Part shown: in pieces, positions 19,745 through 29,604 of the stretch
Numbering within the stretch: position 1 is the stretch's first letter
Layout: every line of letters starts with the position of its first letter
Origin: Agrobacterium tumefaciens
GTDB lineage: Bacteria > Pseudomonadota > Alphaproteobacteria > Rhizobiales > Rhizobiaceae
Assembly (NCBI RefSeq): GCF_005221385.1
Contig: NZ_CP039903.1
Span: forward strand, 1,612,001 to 1,676,000
Direction of reading: 5' to 3'
Length of the DNA: 64,000 bases
The notes under the pieces: generated by a model
The model's input: the letters and a program-made list of their open reading frames with translations, nothing else
What the model was told of the DNA's origin: nothing
Databases searched by the model: none
Program-made: the position numbers and the translations under genes

Positions 19745-21043
19745 TTGACTGATACAGCGGAAAACCGGGTATTCGGCAAAAAGCGGCCGCAGCACGTCCT
19801 CATTCTGGCGAGCGGCGAGAAAGTTCGGCATATGACCATTCGGCCGTGGATGGCCGCTCTTGCCGGCTGCACCATTGGCCTGTTTTCGCTCGGCTATCTC
19901 GGCGCTACCGGCTACCTCATTTTGCGTGACGACCTGATCGGTGCGACCATGGCGCGCCAGACCCGCATGCAGAACGATTATGAAGACCGTATCGCAGCAC
20001 TGAGGGCTCAGGTGGACCGGGTCACCTCCCGACAATTGCTTGACCAGCAGGTCGTTGAAAAGAAAGTGGAAAAGCTGTTGGAACAGCAGGCGGCGCTGAC
20101 CTCCAGGCACGGGCGCATGAGCGAGTTGCTGGAGCGCGCCGAAAATTCCGGCGTCGCAGCAACGCCCGCCGCGCCCTCTTCCCTTTCGAACGCCATGGCG
20201 CCGGAAAAGCGCGCGGAGCTGACGGGCGGCCTGTCAGCAATTGAAAAGCTGATGGCGCCGCGCGTGCCGCAGCCGGAAAAGCCAGCCGCAACTGACAGAC
20301 GCGCCGCTTACGTGCCTCAATCCGGCGAAACACCCTCGGACCGGGCCGATCGGGTGTTTTCCAAAGTGACCATTTCGCTGAAGGATATCGAGCGCCAGCA
20401 GATATCGCGCATCGCCAGATTGACCAACGATGCCGAAGACAAGGCAAGCGCGATGCAGGACATCATCCGGCAGGCCGGATTGAAGATCGAAGAAAGCGGC
20501 GCGGACGATATCGGCGGCCCCTATGCGGCTCCCCAGCGCAGCGAAACCGATCCGTTCAACCTGTCGCTGACCAATCTCGACAATGCGCTGAACCGGCTGG
20601 ATATCGTCAAGGAAAGTGCAACTGCCCTGCCCTTCGGCAACCCGGCTCCCGGGAGAACGATCACCAGCCGGTTCGGCAATCGCATGGATCCGTTTCTCGG
20701 ACGGCCGGCTTTGCACACCGGCATCGATTTTCGCGCCGAAACCGGCGCCGACGTCAAAGCCACCGGCGCGGGCAAGGTGACAGTGGCGGAAAATTCCGGC
20801 GGTTACGGCAATATGGTCGAGATCGATCACGGTCAGGGCGTCTCGACGCGATTCGGCCATCTCTCCGCGATCCTCGTCAGGGCCGGTGACAAGGTGGAGG
20901 CCGGCGACATCATCGGCCGCGCCGGCAGCACCGGTCGTTCAACCGGCCCCCATGTGCATTACGAGGTGCGCCGCAACGATACGCCGGTCGATCCGATGCG
21001 GTTCCTGATCGCCGGCGCCGAGCTTAAAACCTATTTGAAATGA
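19745..21043 (+). CDS. M23-family (LytM) zinc metallopeptidase, membrane anchored
   Basis: The protein has one membrane segment near the N-terminus (WMAALAGCTIGLFSLGYLGA), a coiled-coil region (about residues 65-125), a Pro/Ala-rich linker and a C-terminal LytM domain. The zinc ligands are present: HTGIDF (first H and D) and GPHVHYEV (HxH), so it is probably an active peptidoglycan endopeptidase acting in the periplasm. The TTG at 19745 (432 residues) is chosen for the GGAGAG just upstream; a GTG at 19715 in frame is the alternative. It stands alone, followed by a 220-bp gap. Confidence 0.9.
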   Translation: MTDTAENRVFGKKRPQHVLILASGEKVRHMTIRPWMAALAGCTIGLFSLGYLGATGYLILRDDLIGATMARQTRMQNDYEDRIAALRAQVDRVTSRQLLDQQVVEKKVEKLLEQQAALTSRHGRMSELLERAENSGVAATPAAPSSLSNAMAPEKRAELTGGLSAIEKLMAPRVPQPEKPAATDRRAAYVPQSGETPSDRADRVFSKVTISLKDIERQQISRIARLTNDAEDKASAMQDIIRQAGLKIEESGADDIGGPYAAPQRSETDPFNLSLTNLDNALNRLDIVKESATALPFGNPAPGRTITSRFGNRMDPFLGRPALHTGIDFRAETGADVKATGAGKVTVAENSGGYGNMVEIDHGQGVSTRFGHLSAILVRAGDKVEAGDIIGRAGSTGRSTGPHVHYEVRRNDTPVDPMRFLIAGAELKTYLK

Positions 21044-21262
21044 CAGGCCAAATTTAACGCTTTTTTTGCGCTTTTTACGATAAATCGCATGAAACTGCGC
21101 CACAGGCTGAAAAGCCTCGTCAGAACCGCGACGTTTCGCGTGCTTTTCCCGTTGTTTCCTTGACTTTCCGGCAATTTGGGCATATCCCCGCGCCAAGTCT
21201 TTGCAAGTGTCGCAGCGGCACGCAGGTGTTCTTACCGAACCAGAACGGAAAAAGTTCTTCCT
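21044..21262 (+). promoter_or_regulatory. Gap with possible rhlE promoter
   Basis: No gene is seen here. TTGACT at about 21161 followed by a 17-base spacer and a TATCCC-like box is a weak promoter candidate for the helicase gene. The early part is T-rich (TTTAACGCTTTTTTTGCG), perhaps the end of the M23 transcript. Confidence 0.35.
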
Positions 21263-22762
21263 TTGACAACATTCTCTGATCTTGGCCTGAGCCAAAAAGT
21301 TCTTTCCGCTATTGCAGATGCCGGCTACACGACGCCGACACCCATTCAGGCCGGCGCCATTCCGCCTGCGCTGGAAAAGCGTGATATCTGCGGTATCGCA
21401 CAGACCGGCACGGGCAAAACCGCGTCCTTCGTGCTGCCGATGCTGACCCTGCTTGAAAAGGGTCGCGCACGCGCCAGAATGCCGCGCACGCTGATCCTTG
21501 AACCCACCCGTGAGCTTGCGGCGCAGGTGGCTGAGAATTTCGAGAAATACGGCAAGAATCACAAGCTGAACGTCGCCCTGCTTATCGGCGGCGTTTCGTT
21601 CGAAGATCAGGATCGCAAGCTCGAGCGTGGCGCCGATGTTCTCATCTGCACCCCCGGCCGTCTTCTTGACCATTGCGAGCGCGGCAAGCTGTTGATGACC
21701 GGCGTTGAAATCCTCGTCATCGACGAAGCCGACCGCATGCTGGACATGGGCTTCATTCCCGATATCGAACGTATCGTGAAAATGATTCCCTTTACCCGGC
21801 AAACGCTGTTCTTTTCGGCCACCATGCCGCCGGAAATCCAGAAGCTGGCCGACCGCTTCCTTCAGAACCCCGAACGCATCGAGGTCGCCAAGCCCTCCTC
21901 CACGGCGAAAACCGTTACGCAGAACATCGTCGCTGCGCATAACAAGGACTATGAGAAACGCGCTGTCCTGCGCGATCTCGTCCGCGCCGAAGAGGCCGAA
22001 CTCAAAAACGCGATCATTTTCTGCAATCGCAAGAAGGATGTCGCCGACCTGTTCCGTTCGCTCGACCGTCACGGCTTTTCCGTCGGCGCGCTGCATGGCG
22101 ACATGGACCAGCGTTCGCGCACCACGATGCTGCAGAACTTCAGGGACGGCAATCTGACGCTGCTCGTCGCCTCTGACGTTGCGGCGCGCGGGCTTGATAT
22201 CCCCGATGTCAGCCACGTCTTCAACTTCGACGTTCCCATTCATGCCGAAGACTATGTCCACCGCATCGGCCGTACCGGCCGTGCGGGCCGTTCGGGCAAG
22301 GCCTTCACCATCGTCACCAGAAACGACGCAAAATATCTCGACGCGATCGAAAAGCTGATCGGCGAAAAGATCGAGTGGCTGAATGGCGACCTCTCCACGC
22401 TGCCCGCGCCCATGGAAAGCTTTGAAAGCAATTCCGGCCGCCGGGGTAACAAGGAACGGGGCGGCAGGGGTCGCGACAGGAACCGTCGCGATGCGGCTCC
22501 GGTCGAAAACATCAATCAGGATGCACAATCCGCTGCGGTTACCGAGATCGTGGCTCACGGAGACGACAAGGTGAAAGCAGAACGCAGACCGGAAAAGACC
22601 CCGCGCAATTCCGACCGCAACAGCCGTAATCCGCTGCACGCCAATGACGACAACCGCGAGCGCCGCCGCCACTATCGCGACCATGATGACGGCCCGACCC
22701 CGGTCGGCTTCGGCGACGACATTCCCGCCTTCATGCTGATCGTGGCCAACGCCAAGGGCTGA
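21263..22762 (+). CDS. rhlE: RhlE-type DEAD-box RNA helicase
   Basis: An ATP-dependent RNA helicase of about 499 residues. Motifs in order: Q-motif TTPTPIQAGAIP, motif I AQTGTGKT, Ia PTRELA, GG, TPGRLLD, motif II DEADRMLDMGF, SAT, then ASDVAARGLDIP and HRIGRTGRAGR. The C-terminal tail of about 120 residues is rich in Arg, Asp, Asn and Gly, as in RhlE proteins, which act in ribosome assembly and RNA decay. TTG at 21263 (LTTFSDLGL) is the best fit to the family start; in-frame starts up to 21176 exist. The Nudix gene follows after 13 bp. Confidence 0.94.
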   Translation: MTTFSDLGLSQKVLSAIADAGYTTPTPIQAGAIPPALEKRDICGIAQTGTGKTASFVLPMLTLLEKGRARARMPRTLILEPTRELAAQVAENFEKYGKNHKLNVALLIGGVSFEDQDRKLERGADVLICTPGRLLDHCERGKLLMTGVEILVIDEADRMLDMGFIPDIERIVKMIPFTRQTLFFSATMPPEIQKLADRFLQNPERIEVAKPSSTAKTVTQNIVAAHNKDYEKRAVLRDLVRAEEAELKNAIIFCNRKKDVADLFRSLDRHGFSVGALHGDMDQRSRTTMLQNFRDGNLTLLVASDVAARGLDIPDVSHVFNFDVPIHAEDYVHRIGRTGRAGRSGKAFTIVTRNDAKYLDAIEKLIGEKIEWLNGDLSTLPAPMESFESNSGRRGNKERGGRGRDRNRRDAAPVENINQDAQSAAVTEIVAHGDDKVKAERRPEKTPRNSDRNSRNPLHANDDNRERRRHYRDHDDGPTPVGFGDDIPAFMLIVANAKG

Positions 22763-22775
22763 GGCCAGTACAAAT

Positions 22776-23192
22776 ATGACGCCGACAATCAAACCAGGGC
22801 TTGATTTTCCGGGTGTCGGCGTGGGCCTTGCCATATTGCGCGATGGCCAGCTGCTTCTCTGCCGGCGCTTGAAAGCGCCGGAAGCCGGATACTGGAGTAT
22901 TCCGGGCGGCAAGGTTGATCACCTCGAATCCTCCCTCGCCGCCGCAAGGCGAGAGGCCGAAGAAGAGACCGGGCTGACAATCGGCGATGTCGAATTTCTC
23001 TGTCACAGTGAATATATCGATACCGAAGAGCGGCACCATTGGGTGTCGCTGATCTTCGTCGCCCGCGATACGTGTGGCGAGCCGGCACTGACCGAACCGG
23101 ACAAGCTTTCCGATATAGGCTGGTTTTATCCCGACAATCTTCCCGCACCCATTTCCGCCTTCGCGAAGGACGCGCTGGCCGCCCTGAAATAA
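22776..23192 (+). CDS. Nudix hydrolase
   Basis: A 138-residue Nudix protein with a complete box: GGKVDHLESSL...RREAEEETGL (pattern G-x5-E-x7-REU-x-EE-x-GU). The residues before it (LLCRRLKAPEAGYWSIPGG) resemble CTP-pyrophosphohydrolase/MutT-like members, which clean up modified nucleotides or diphosphates. The substrate cannot be fixed. It lies 13 bp after the helicase gene, so it is probably its operon partner. Confidence 0.93.
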   Translation: MTPTIKPGLDFPGVGVGLAILRDGQLLLCRRLKAPEAGYWSIPGGKVDHLESSLAAARREAEEETGLTIGDVEFLCHSEYIDTEERHHWVSLIFVARDTCGEPALTEPDKLSDIGWFYPDNLPAPISAFAKDALAALK

Positions 23193-24077
23193 AGCCGAAA
23201 AACGGACCGGCAAGTGCGACATTGCCGCAGACCGGGCGTCTTCCAATCTGAAACGGGGGCGTCAAAAAAGGGGGCGAAGCCTCGCCTGCCTACAATGAAG
23301 GCAACCTGGCAAAGCGATTTCTTTTCCGTAAATATAATAATAAGAGAATAGCTTTGCGTGAAGCTTTTCAGATTCAATTTTAAATTGCTTAAATTAGCTT
23401 CATGTAAAAAACCGCCCCAGTTTCCCGAAGCGGTTTATACGTAATGAAAATAATAGAATATAGAATGTAATATAGTCTGGCAGTGCTTATAATCGGAACA
23501 CTTTCCGAGGCTGGTTACAGCCAATTTCAGTCGTCCCCTGAAACACGTATATCTAAGCTAAACATTTACTTTCCGTCAAGCAAATCTTCTCGCAAATGCG
23601 AAAAAAGACACTAAGAAAAATCGACGGAGGGCGAAAAGCATGGATTTTCTCTTTAAATATCAATAATTTAAATATATGAAAATAAAATGTGCACTTTTCG
23701 CGGCTGCACTTTAAAGGGCAAAGCAGCGCACAGACCGTTGCTAAACTGTGCTTATACGCATCGCATGTTACAGTTTTATAAAGTAAAAATCCTCTGAACA
23801 GGCGATGGAGTTACTTCTCCTTTCACGCATTTCAAGAGCGACTTGCCGATCCGCAAAAATGAATCCGCAATGAAGACAGTAGCGCACAATTATATTGAAT
23901 GGCAGCAACTACAACGTGTCTTGAGGCCCTGTTTCCTTGAATCGAACAATTGGCGATCAAATCCGCCGTCTCGCGCACCGCGATATGCGATTATGCTGGG
24001 GTTCAGGCGATTTTTCCTTTGGAAAACCGTTTGTTGCCGATAAACATCAAGCGGGACAACAGGATTTCGCTCACGTC
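23193..24077. other. AT-rich 885-bp gap
   Basis: This is the longest gene-free stretch in the window and is clearly more AT-rich than its surroundings, mainly 23300-23930. It holds the candidate small RNA at 23404-23546 on the minus strand. A tiny frame of eight codons (MDFLFKYQ) after a good GGAGGG at about 23628 might be a leader peptide, but I do not trust it. No transposase remnant, tRNA or conserved gene fragment is recognisable in the rest. Confidence 0.6.
23404..23546 (-). ncRNA. Candidate small regulatory RNA
   Basis: On the minus strand a TTGACG box (23579-23574) and a TTAGAT box (23556-23551) are 17 bases apart and point to a start near 23545. The transcript then has three perfect hairpins in a row: TTTCAG/CTGAAA (23543-23525), GGCTG/CAGCC (23522-23509) and TCGGAA/TTCCGA (23508-23493). 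An AU-rich single-stranded stretch of about 56 nt follows, then a seven-bp stem AAACCGC/GCGGTTT (23436-23409) and a run of six T's. That is the layout of an Hfq-binding trans-acting sRNA of about 140 nt. I cannot assign it to a named alphaproteobacterial sRNA family. Confidence 0.65.
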
Positions 24078-25157
24078 ATGCTTTCACTTCGCCTGCTAAC
24101 GATCATCGCCGGTTTTGCCTTTGCGGGCTCAGCAAGCGCGGCGTCGATCGGCATTGTTGCTCCGCAAAACGGGCCATATGAGCTTCTGGGGCAGCAGGTG
24201 CGGCAGGGCGCGAAGGCCGCTGCCGCCAAACTTGGGCTTGATGTCGTCGAAATCCATGAAAGCTGCGAGGATGGCAGCGGCGGCGCCATCGCCGATGGCC
24301 TCGTGGCCGCCAAAGTCAGCGCTGCGATCGGCTTCCTGTGCACGGAAACGCTCCAGGATGTTCTGCCGCCACTGAAAGCGGCCGCCATCCCGGTCATCAC
24401 GCTCTCCAGCCGCGCACCTATCCTGATGGAAGATGCGTTGAAATACGGCTGGCCGCTTTTCCGCCTCGCCCCATCGGACAGGGCCGAATCGGAAAGGGCA
24501 GCGGAAATCATCCTGCGCGACTGGAAAGGACATTCCATCGGACTTGTGGATGACGGCACGATCTACAGCCGCGAACTGGTCGACAGGATTCGCTCGAAGC
24601 TGGAGGAAAACGGGCTGAAACCCACCTTCACCGACACGATGCGCCCCAACCAGGAACAGCAGGTGGCGCTGGTGCGCCGGCTGGCGCGAACCGGCATCAC
24701 CCATGTCTTCATCGGCGCGGAACGCAACGACGTCGCCATTGTCGCCCGCGACGCCGCCTCGGAGAACTCCCCCCTCACCATCATGGGCGGCGACGCCATG
24801 AATGCGGCCAACGCGCCGGTAGCACTTACGGCAAATGTGCTCGCCATCACCCGCCCGGCCTACGACACATTGCCATCGGCTCAGGCCGTCACCGGTGAAT
24901 TGCGCGCCGCCGGCATTGAACCGGAAGGTTATGTCCTGCCCGCCTATGCGGCCGCGGAACTGACGGCAGCGCTTTCGGAAGCGGCGCAGGCACAGTCGAA
25001 ACCCGCGCCGGAAATATTGACGACCGGCACCGTCTTCAAAACCGTGATCGGCGATCTGAGCTTTAATCCCTCGCACGAACTTGCCGACAATCCCTACCGC
25101 CTGCAGCGCTGGAACGGCCAGCGCTTCGAACCGGCGGACAAGGCCGAAAAACAATAG
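24078..25157 (+). CDS. ABC transporter solute-binding protein, branched-chain amino acid (LivK) type
   Basis: A 359-residue periplasmic binding protein. The start at 24078 gives a good signal peptide (MLSLRLLTIIAGFAFAGSAS then A), while the frame continues upstream without signal features. The mature part begins ASIGIVAPQNGPYELLGQQV, the type I periplasmic-binding fold of LivK/amide-binding proteins, and contains GEL...YVLPAYAAAELTAAL near the end. No permease or ATPase is next to it, so it is an orphan receptor or shares a transporter encoded elsewhere. The ligand is unknown. Confidence 0.85.
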   Translation: MLSLRLLTIIAGFAFAGSASAASIGIVAPQNGPYELLGQQVRQGAKAAAAKLGLDVVEIHESCEDGSGGAIADGLVAAKVSAAIGFLCTETLQDVLPPLKAAAIPVITLSSRAPILMEDALKYGWPLFRLAPSDRAESERAAEIILRDWKGHSIGLVDDGTIYSRELVDRIRSKLEENGLKPTFTDTMRPNQEQQVALVRRLARTGITHVFIGAERNDVAIVARDAASENSPLTIMGGDAMNAANAPVALTANVLAITRPAYDTLPSAQAVTGELRAAGIEPEGYVLPAYAAAELTAALSEAAQAQSKPAPEILTTGTVFKTVIGDLSFNPSHELADNPYRLQRWNGQRFEPADKAEKQ

Positions 25158-25288
25158 CAGAGCCGGTGCGGCGGGAAATTTGAGGAAGCGGGCCTGAAAA
25201 CCGCCGGCAACAGCGCGGCAGGCCGTTTCAAACCCGGATACTTGATGCTAAAGGCAGCTTACGCAACGCGTCGAGAGGAGTTTGCCCC

Positions 25289-25966
25289 ATGTCCCTGCCT
25301 ATCCGGATAGCCCCGTCGATCCTGGCTGCCAATTTCGCCAAGCTCGGACAGGAGGTCGCCGATGTCACGGAAGCGGGTGCCGACTGGATCCATCTCGACG
25401 TCATGGACGGTCATTTCGTGCCCAACATCTCGTTCGGGCCTGACGTCATCAAGGCACTTCGCCCGCACAGCAACGCCTTTTTCGATTGCCACCTGATGAT
25501 CGCCCCCGTCGATCCCTATCTCGAAGCCTTCGCCAAGGCTGGTTGCGACAGCATCACCGTGCATGCGGAGGCCGGACCGCATCTGCATCGCTCGCTGCAG
25601 ACCATCCGCACACTCGGCCGGAAGACCGGCGTGACCCTCAATCCCGCCACGCCGCTTTCCGTCATCGAAAACGTGCTTGATGATGTTGATCTCATCCTGA
25701 TCATGAGCGTCAATCCCGGTTTCGGCGGCCAGAAATTCATTCCCGCCATGCTCGACAAGATCCGCGCGGCAAAGGCGATGATCGGCGACCGGCCGATCGA
25801 GCTTGAAGTGGATGGCGGCGTAACGGCGGAGACAGCCGGTGCAATCATTGCCGCCGGCGCCAATGCATTGGTGGCAGGTTCAGCGGTCTTCAAGGGCGAT
25901 GGCGTTGAAGACTACCGCAAGACGGTGTCATTGTTGCGCACGGCTGCGGAGGCCGGAAGGTCCTGA
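25289..25966 (+). CDS. rpe: Ribulose-phosphate 3-epimerase
   Basis: A 225-residue TIM-barrel enzyme that interconverts ribulose-5-phosphate and xylulose-5-phosphate in the pentose phosphate pathway. Signatures are [28 protein letters not shown] with metal-binding His and Asp, [14 protein letters not shown] (phosphate loop) and [14 protein letters not shown] precedes the ATG. A small membrane protein gene follows after 55 bp. Confidence 0.97.
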   Translation: MSLPIRIAPSILAANFAKLGQEVADVTEAGADWIHLDVMDGHFVPNISFGPDVIKALRPHSNAFFDCHLMIAPVDPYLEAFAKAGCDSITVHAEAGPHLHRSLQTIRTLGRKTGVTLNPATPLSVIENVLDDVDLILIMSVNPGFGGQKFIPAMLDKIRAAKAMIGDRPIELEVDGGVTAETAGAIIAAGANALVAGSAVFKGDGVEDYRKTVSLLRTAAEAGRS

Positions 25967-26021
25967 CCCACGGAGCGAACACGCCGGAGGAAGGACTACG
26001 GGGCGTTTGGATGAGGGCTTG

Positions 26022-26528
26022 ATGGACAGCGACAGGCAGGATTTCCGCAATACAGTATCGGCATCGCTGTTTCCGCTCCTCGCTCCGCTCGTCTGGGCCG
26101 CCTGTTCGGCGGCCACCGCCGCCCTCGGTCTCTATCTCAGAAACCGGCTGGAAACCGATCACGCCGCTGATATCGGGATATTGTTCTTCTGCGGCGGTCT
26201 TCTCGGCTGGCCGCTGGCCATGGTGGCGCTGCGCTTCCTGCCCGCTTCTGCCAGCCTGACGCTGCGCTTTGCGCTAAGCTGTCTCGCCATCGCATTCTTC
26301 ACTCTGGCGGTCGCGGCGATATTTTTCGCTTTCCAGTACCGCATCTTTTATGCGCAGTGGCACGCGCCATTCTTTTCCCGCATCTGGTTTTTTCAGCAGA
26401 TTTTCACCTCGCTCGGCGCGATCTACCAATTTTGCATTCTCGGCCTCGGCCTCTATTTTCCGTTTGCAGCCGTTCCGCTGGCGCTGGCGGGCGCAATCCT
26501 TTGCCGACGGGCGTATCGAGCGACATAG
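26022..26528 (+). CDS. Predicted membrane protein of unknown function
   Basis: A 168-residue protein I do not recognise. Four hydrophobic segments are visible: about residues 14-36, 50-70, 78-105 and 130-155, separated by short loops, and the C-terminus is basic. ATG at 26022 starts after the rpe stop and GGAGG-like bases are nearby; the frame is also open upstream into rpe but that is overlap. The gene lies between rpe and purB with no functional hint. Confidence 0.7.
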   Translation: MDSDRQDFRNTVSASLFPLLAPLVWAACSAATAALGLYLRNRLETDHAADIGILFFCGGLLGWPLAMVALRFLPASASLTLRFALSCLAIAFFTLAVAAIFFAFQYRIFYAQWHAPFFSRIWFFQQIFTSLGAIYQFCILGLGLYFPFAAVPLALAGAILCRRAYRAT

Positions 26529-26641
26529 CCATGTAGCTTTAGATTGAGATTACCGGAACACTTTGCTAAACGGGCAGCAAAACTCCCACAAAGCCAAGTT
26601 CCTCCACCAAGCCAAGCCTCTCTACGAAGAAAGTCATTGCC

Positions 26642-27949
26642 ATGATCCCTCGTTACTCCCGGCCGGAAATGGTCGCCATCTGGTCGCCGGAAACAAAGTT
26701 CCGCATCTGGTTCGAGATCGAGGCATATGCCTGTGACGCACTGGCAGACCTCGGCGTCATTCCGAAATCGGCGGCCCAGACGATCTGGGAAAAGGGCGGC
26801 AGCGCCACCTTCGACGTCGCCCGCATCGACGAGATCGAAGCCGTCACCAAGCATGACGTCATCGCCTTCCTGACCCACCTTGCCGAGTTCGTCGGTCCCG
26901 ACAGCCGTTTCGTGCATCAGGGCATGACCTCCTCCGACGTGCTCGACACCACGCTCAACATCCAGCTCGTGCGCGCCGCCGACCTGCTGCTCGCCGATAT
27001 GGACCGGGTACTCGCAGCACTGAAGACCCGCGCCTTCGAGCACAAGAATACGGTGCGCATCGGCCGCAGCCACGGCATTCATGCCGAGCCGACCACCATG
27101 GGCCTGACCTTTGCCCGCTTTTATGCCGAGATGCATCGCAACCGCGAGCGCCTCGTCAATGCCCGTGCGGAAATCGCCACGGGCGCGATCTCCGGCGCCG
27201 TCGGCACCTTCGCCAACATCGACCCGCGTGTCGAGGAGCATGTCTGCGAAAAGCTCGGCCTCATCCCCGAGCCGGTCTCCACGCAGGTCATCCCGCGTGA
27301 CCGCCACGCCATGTTCTTTGCCGTTCTCGGCGTCATCGCCTCGTCGATAGAAAACGTCGCCATCGAAATCCGCCACATGCAGCGCACCGAGGTTCTGGAA
27401 GCCGAAGAGTTCTTCTCTCCCGGCCAGAAGGGTTCCTCGGCCATGCCGCACAAGCGCAACCCGGTTCTGACCGAAAACCTGACCGGCCTTGCCCGTCTGG
27501 TGCGCATGTCGGTCGTCCCGGCCATGGAAAACGTGGCGCTCTGGCATGAGCGCGATATCAGCCACTCCTCCGTGGAGCGCGCCATCGGTCCCGACACGAC
27601 CGTCACGCTGGATTTCGCGCTGAACCGCCTGGCCGGCGTCATCGAAAAGCTGGTGATCTACCCGGACAACATGCTGAAGAACATGAACAAGTTCCGTGGC
27701 CTCGTGCATTCGCAGCGCGTGCTGCTGGCGCTGACGCAGGCCGGTGTTTCCCGCGAGGACGCCTACCGTCTGGTACAGCGCAACGCCATGAAGGTCTGGG
27801 AACAGGGTGCAGATTTCCTTGAAGAACTGCTGGGTGACGAGGAAGTGCGCGCCGCCCTTCCCGAAGAGACAATCCGCGAGAAATTCGACCTCGGTTACCA
27901 CACCAAGCATGTCGACACGATCTTCGCGCGCGTCTTCGGCAAGGCGTAA
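26642..27949 (+). CDS. purB: Adenylosuccinate lyase
   Basis: PurB (435 residues) cuts fumarate from SAICAR and adenylosuccinate, acting twice in purine synthesis. The fumarase/ASL signature [11 protein letters not shown] is complete, and [23 protein letters not shown] and the catalytic histidine region are visible. Its place upstream of purC, purS, purQ and purL fits a purine cluster, although a hydrolase gene intervenes. A GC-rich hairpin (27971-27996) follows without a clear T-run. Confidence 0.98.
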   Translation: MIPRYSRPEMVAIWSPETKFRIWFEIEAYACDALADLGVIPKSAAQTIWEKGGSATFDVARIDEIEAVTKHDVIAFLTHLAEFVGPDSRFVHQGMTSSDVLDTTLNIQLVRAADLLLADMDRVLAALKTRAFEHKNTVRIGRSHGIHAEPTTMGLTFARFYAEMHRNRERLVNARAEIATGAISGAVGTFANIDPRVEEHVCEKLGLIPEPVSTQVIPRDRHAMFFAVLGVIASSIENVAIEIRHMQRTEVLEAEEFFSPGQKGSSAMPHKRNPVLTENLTGLARLVRMSVVPAMENVALWHERDISHSSVERAIGPDTTVTLDFALNRLAGVIEKLVIYPDNMLKNMNKFRGLVHSQRVLLALTQAGVSREDAYRLVQRNAMKVWEQGADFLEELLGDEEVRAALPEETIREKFDLGYHTKHVDTIFARVFGKA

Positions 27950-28018
27950 GGCAGGGTCTCCAAAGTTAATGCCGCCGCGGCCTTGATCGCGGCGGCATCA
28001 CAACACAGATATGGGCGC

Positions 28019-28582
28019 ATGAAAGTTTCAGAAGCAGATATCCTCATGGTACCGGGCTACACCAATTCCGGCCCCGACCACTGGCAGACCCGCTGGGAGC
28101 GCAAGCTTTCCACCGCGCGCCGTGTCGAGCAGGCGGAATGGACAAAACCGGTGAGGCACGATTGGGTGGCGCGGCTGGTGGAAGAGGTCAACACCTCGAC
28201 CAAGCCCGTGGTCATCGTTGCCCATTCGCTGGGTGTGCCGACCGTCATCCATGCGTTGCCGGAAATCGGCAAGAAGGTTGCCGGCGCGCTTCTGGTTGCG
28301 CCGCCGGATGTCGCCAATCCGGATATCAGGCCGAAACATCTGATGACCTTCGGGCCTTATCCGCGCGATCCGCTGCCATTTCCGACAATCACCATCGCCA
28401 GCCGCAACGATCCCTTCGGCACCTACGAACATGCCGATGACATTGCCGCCGCCTGGGGTTCGCTGCTGATCGATGCCGGCATGTCCGGCCATATCAACGC
28501 CGAGTCCGGCCATGGCCCGTGGCCGGAGGGCGGCATGGTCTTCGCTCAGTTCCTGAGCCGACTGAAGGCGAACGAACCCTGA
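28019..28582 (+). CDS. RBBP9/YdeN-type serine hydrolase
   Basis: A 187-residue small alpha/beta hydrolase. It shows the start strand ILMVPGYTNSGPDHWQTRWE typical of RBBP9/YdeN (DUF1234) proteins, the nucleophile elbow VAHSLGV, an aspartate in ASRNDPFGTYEHA and the histidine in SGHGPWPEGG. Substrates of these hydrolases are unknown. ATG at 28019 is chosen because it fits the family start; the frame extends a little upstream. It sits between purB and purC. Confidence 0.88.
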   Translation: MKVSEADILMVPGYTNSGPDHWQTRWERKLSTARRVEQAEWTKPVRHDWVARLVEEVNTSTKPVVIVAHSLGVPTVIHALPEIGKKVAGALLVAPPDVANPDIRPKHLMTFGPYPRDPLPFPTITIASRNDPFGTYEHADDIAAAWGSLLIDAGMSGHINAESGHGPWPEGGMVFAQFLSRLKANEP

Positions 28583-28592
28583 CAGGAGGTTC

Positions 28593-28648
28593 TGGCAAGA
28601 CCCGTCCCGCCACTTGCCAGTCGCACCGGCCGGTTTCCGGCCGGACAA
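28593..28648 (+). other. Two hairpins upstream of purC
   Basis: CTGGCAAG...CTTGCCAG (eight bp) and CCGGCCGG...CCGGCCGG lie in the 200-bp gap between the hydrolase gene and purC. No U-run follows, so they are not clear terminators. They could be leader elements or a repeat remnant. No purine riboswitch core is visible. Confidence 0.4.
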
Positions 28649-28784
28649 CCTTCCGGCCCGACACAAGAATTGAAGGGAAGATATGCGAGCTGCATTGTAG
28701 AATGCACTCTTTTCCTTTATGGGACCGCTCAAAGACAGAAACGTAACGCCACCAGAATCGGCGTCAACCAAGAGACCTGCCATT

Positions 28785-29549
28785 ATGAACCGTCGCCGCC
28801 GTATTTACGAAGGCAAGGCCAAGATCCTCTACGAAGGTCCGGAGCCAGGCACGCTTATCCAGTTCTTCAAGGACGATGCGACCGCCTTCAACAAGAAGAA
28901 GCACGAAGTCATCGACGGCAAGGGTGTGCTGAACAACCGTATCTGCGAATATGTCTTCACGCATCTGAACAAGATCGGCATTCCCACCCACTTCATCCGC
29001 CGCCTCAACATGCGCGAGCAGTTGATCAAGGAAGTGGAGATGATCCCGCTTGAGATCGTCGTGCGCAACGTCGCCGCCGGCTCGCTCTCCAAGCGCCTCG
29101 GCATTGACGAAGGCGTGGTCCTGCCGCGCTCCATCATCGAGTTTTATTACAAGTCGGATGAGCTGGAAGACCCGATGGTCTCCGAAGAGCACATCACGGC
29201 CTTCGGCTGGGCCAACCCCGCCGAGCTTGACGACATCATGGCGCTTGCCATCCGCGTCAACGACTTCCTGTCCGGCCTCTTCCTCGGCGTCGGCATCCAG
29301 CTCGTCGATTTCAAGATCGAATGCGGCCGGCTGTTCGAAGGCGACATGATGCGCATCATTCTCGCCGACGAGATTTCGCCAGACAGCTGCCGCCTGTGGG
29401 ATATCGAGACCCAGAAAAAGATGGACAAGGATCTGTTTCGCCGTGACATGGGCGGGCTGGTGGAAGCCTATTCCGAAGTGGCGCGCCGTCTCGGCATCAT
29501 CAATGAAAACGAACCGATCCGCGGCACCGGCCCAGTCCTGGTAAAGTAA
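28785..29549 (+). CDS. purC: SAICAR synthase
   Basis: PurC (254 residues) joins aspartate to CAIR with ATP, the eighth step of IMP synthesis. It shows [28 protein letters not shown], the core [20 protein letters not shown] and DFKIECGR...[12 protein letters not shown]. The ATG at 28785 gives the usual length; the frame is open upstream. purS follows after 55 bp and purQ after that. Confidence 0.97.
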   Translation: MNRRRRIYEGKAKILYEGPEPGTLIQFFKDDATAFNKKKHEVIDGKGVLNNRICEYVFTHLNKIGIPTHFIRRLNMREQLIKEVEMIPLEIVVRNVAAGSLSKRLGIDEGVVLPRSIIEFYYKSDELEDPMVSEEHITAFGWANPAELDDIMALAIRVNDFLSGLFLGVGIQLVDFKIECGRLFEGDMMRIILADEISPDSCRLWDIETQKKMDKDLFRRDMGGLVEAYSEVARRLGIINENEPIRGTGPVLVK

Positions 29550-29604
29550 TATCGGCCTCGTGACGTAATATTGGCCTCTTAAGGTAAAATCAGGAGAAGA
29601 TCAG

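Noticed and set aside
20939..22912. 657-codon frame on the minus strand opposite the helicase gene
   Set aside because: Exact antisense of a protein with all DEAD-box motifs; no plausible domain or ribosome-binding site.
23843..24043. Possible 66-codon gene in the AT-rich gap
   Set aside because: No good ribosome-binding site, no family, and it overlaps the upstream region of the solute-binding protein.
28583..28784. Purine riboswitch before purC
   Set aside because: No conserved junction sequence of the purine or PRPP type; only two GC-rich hairpins.
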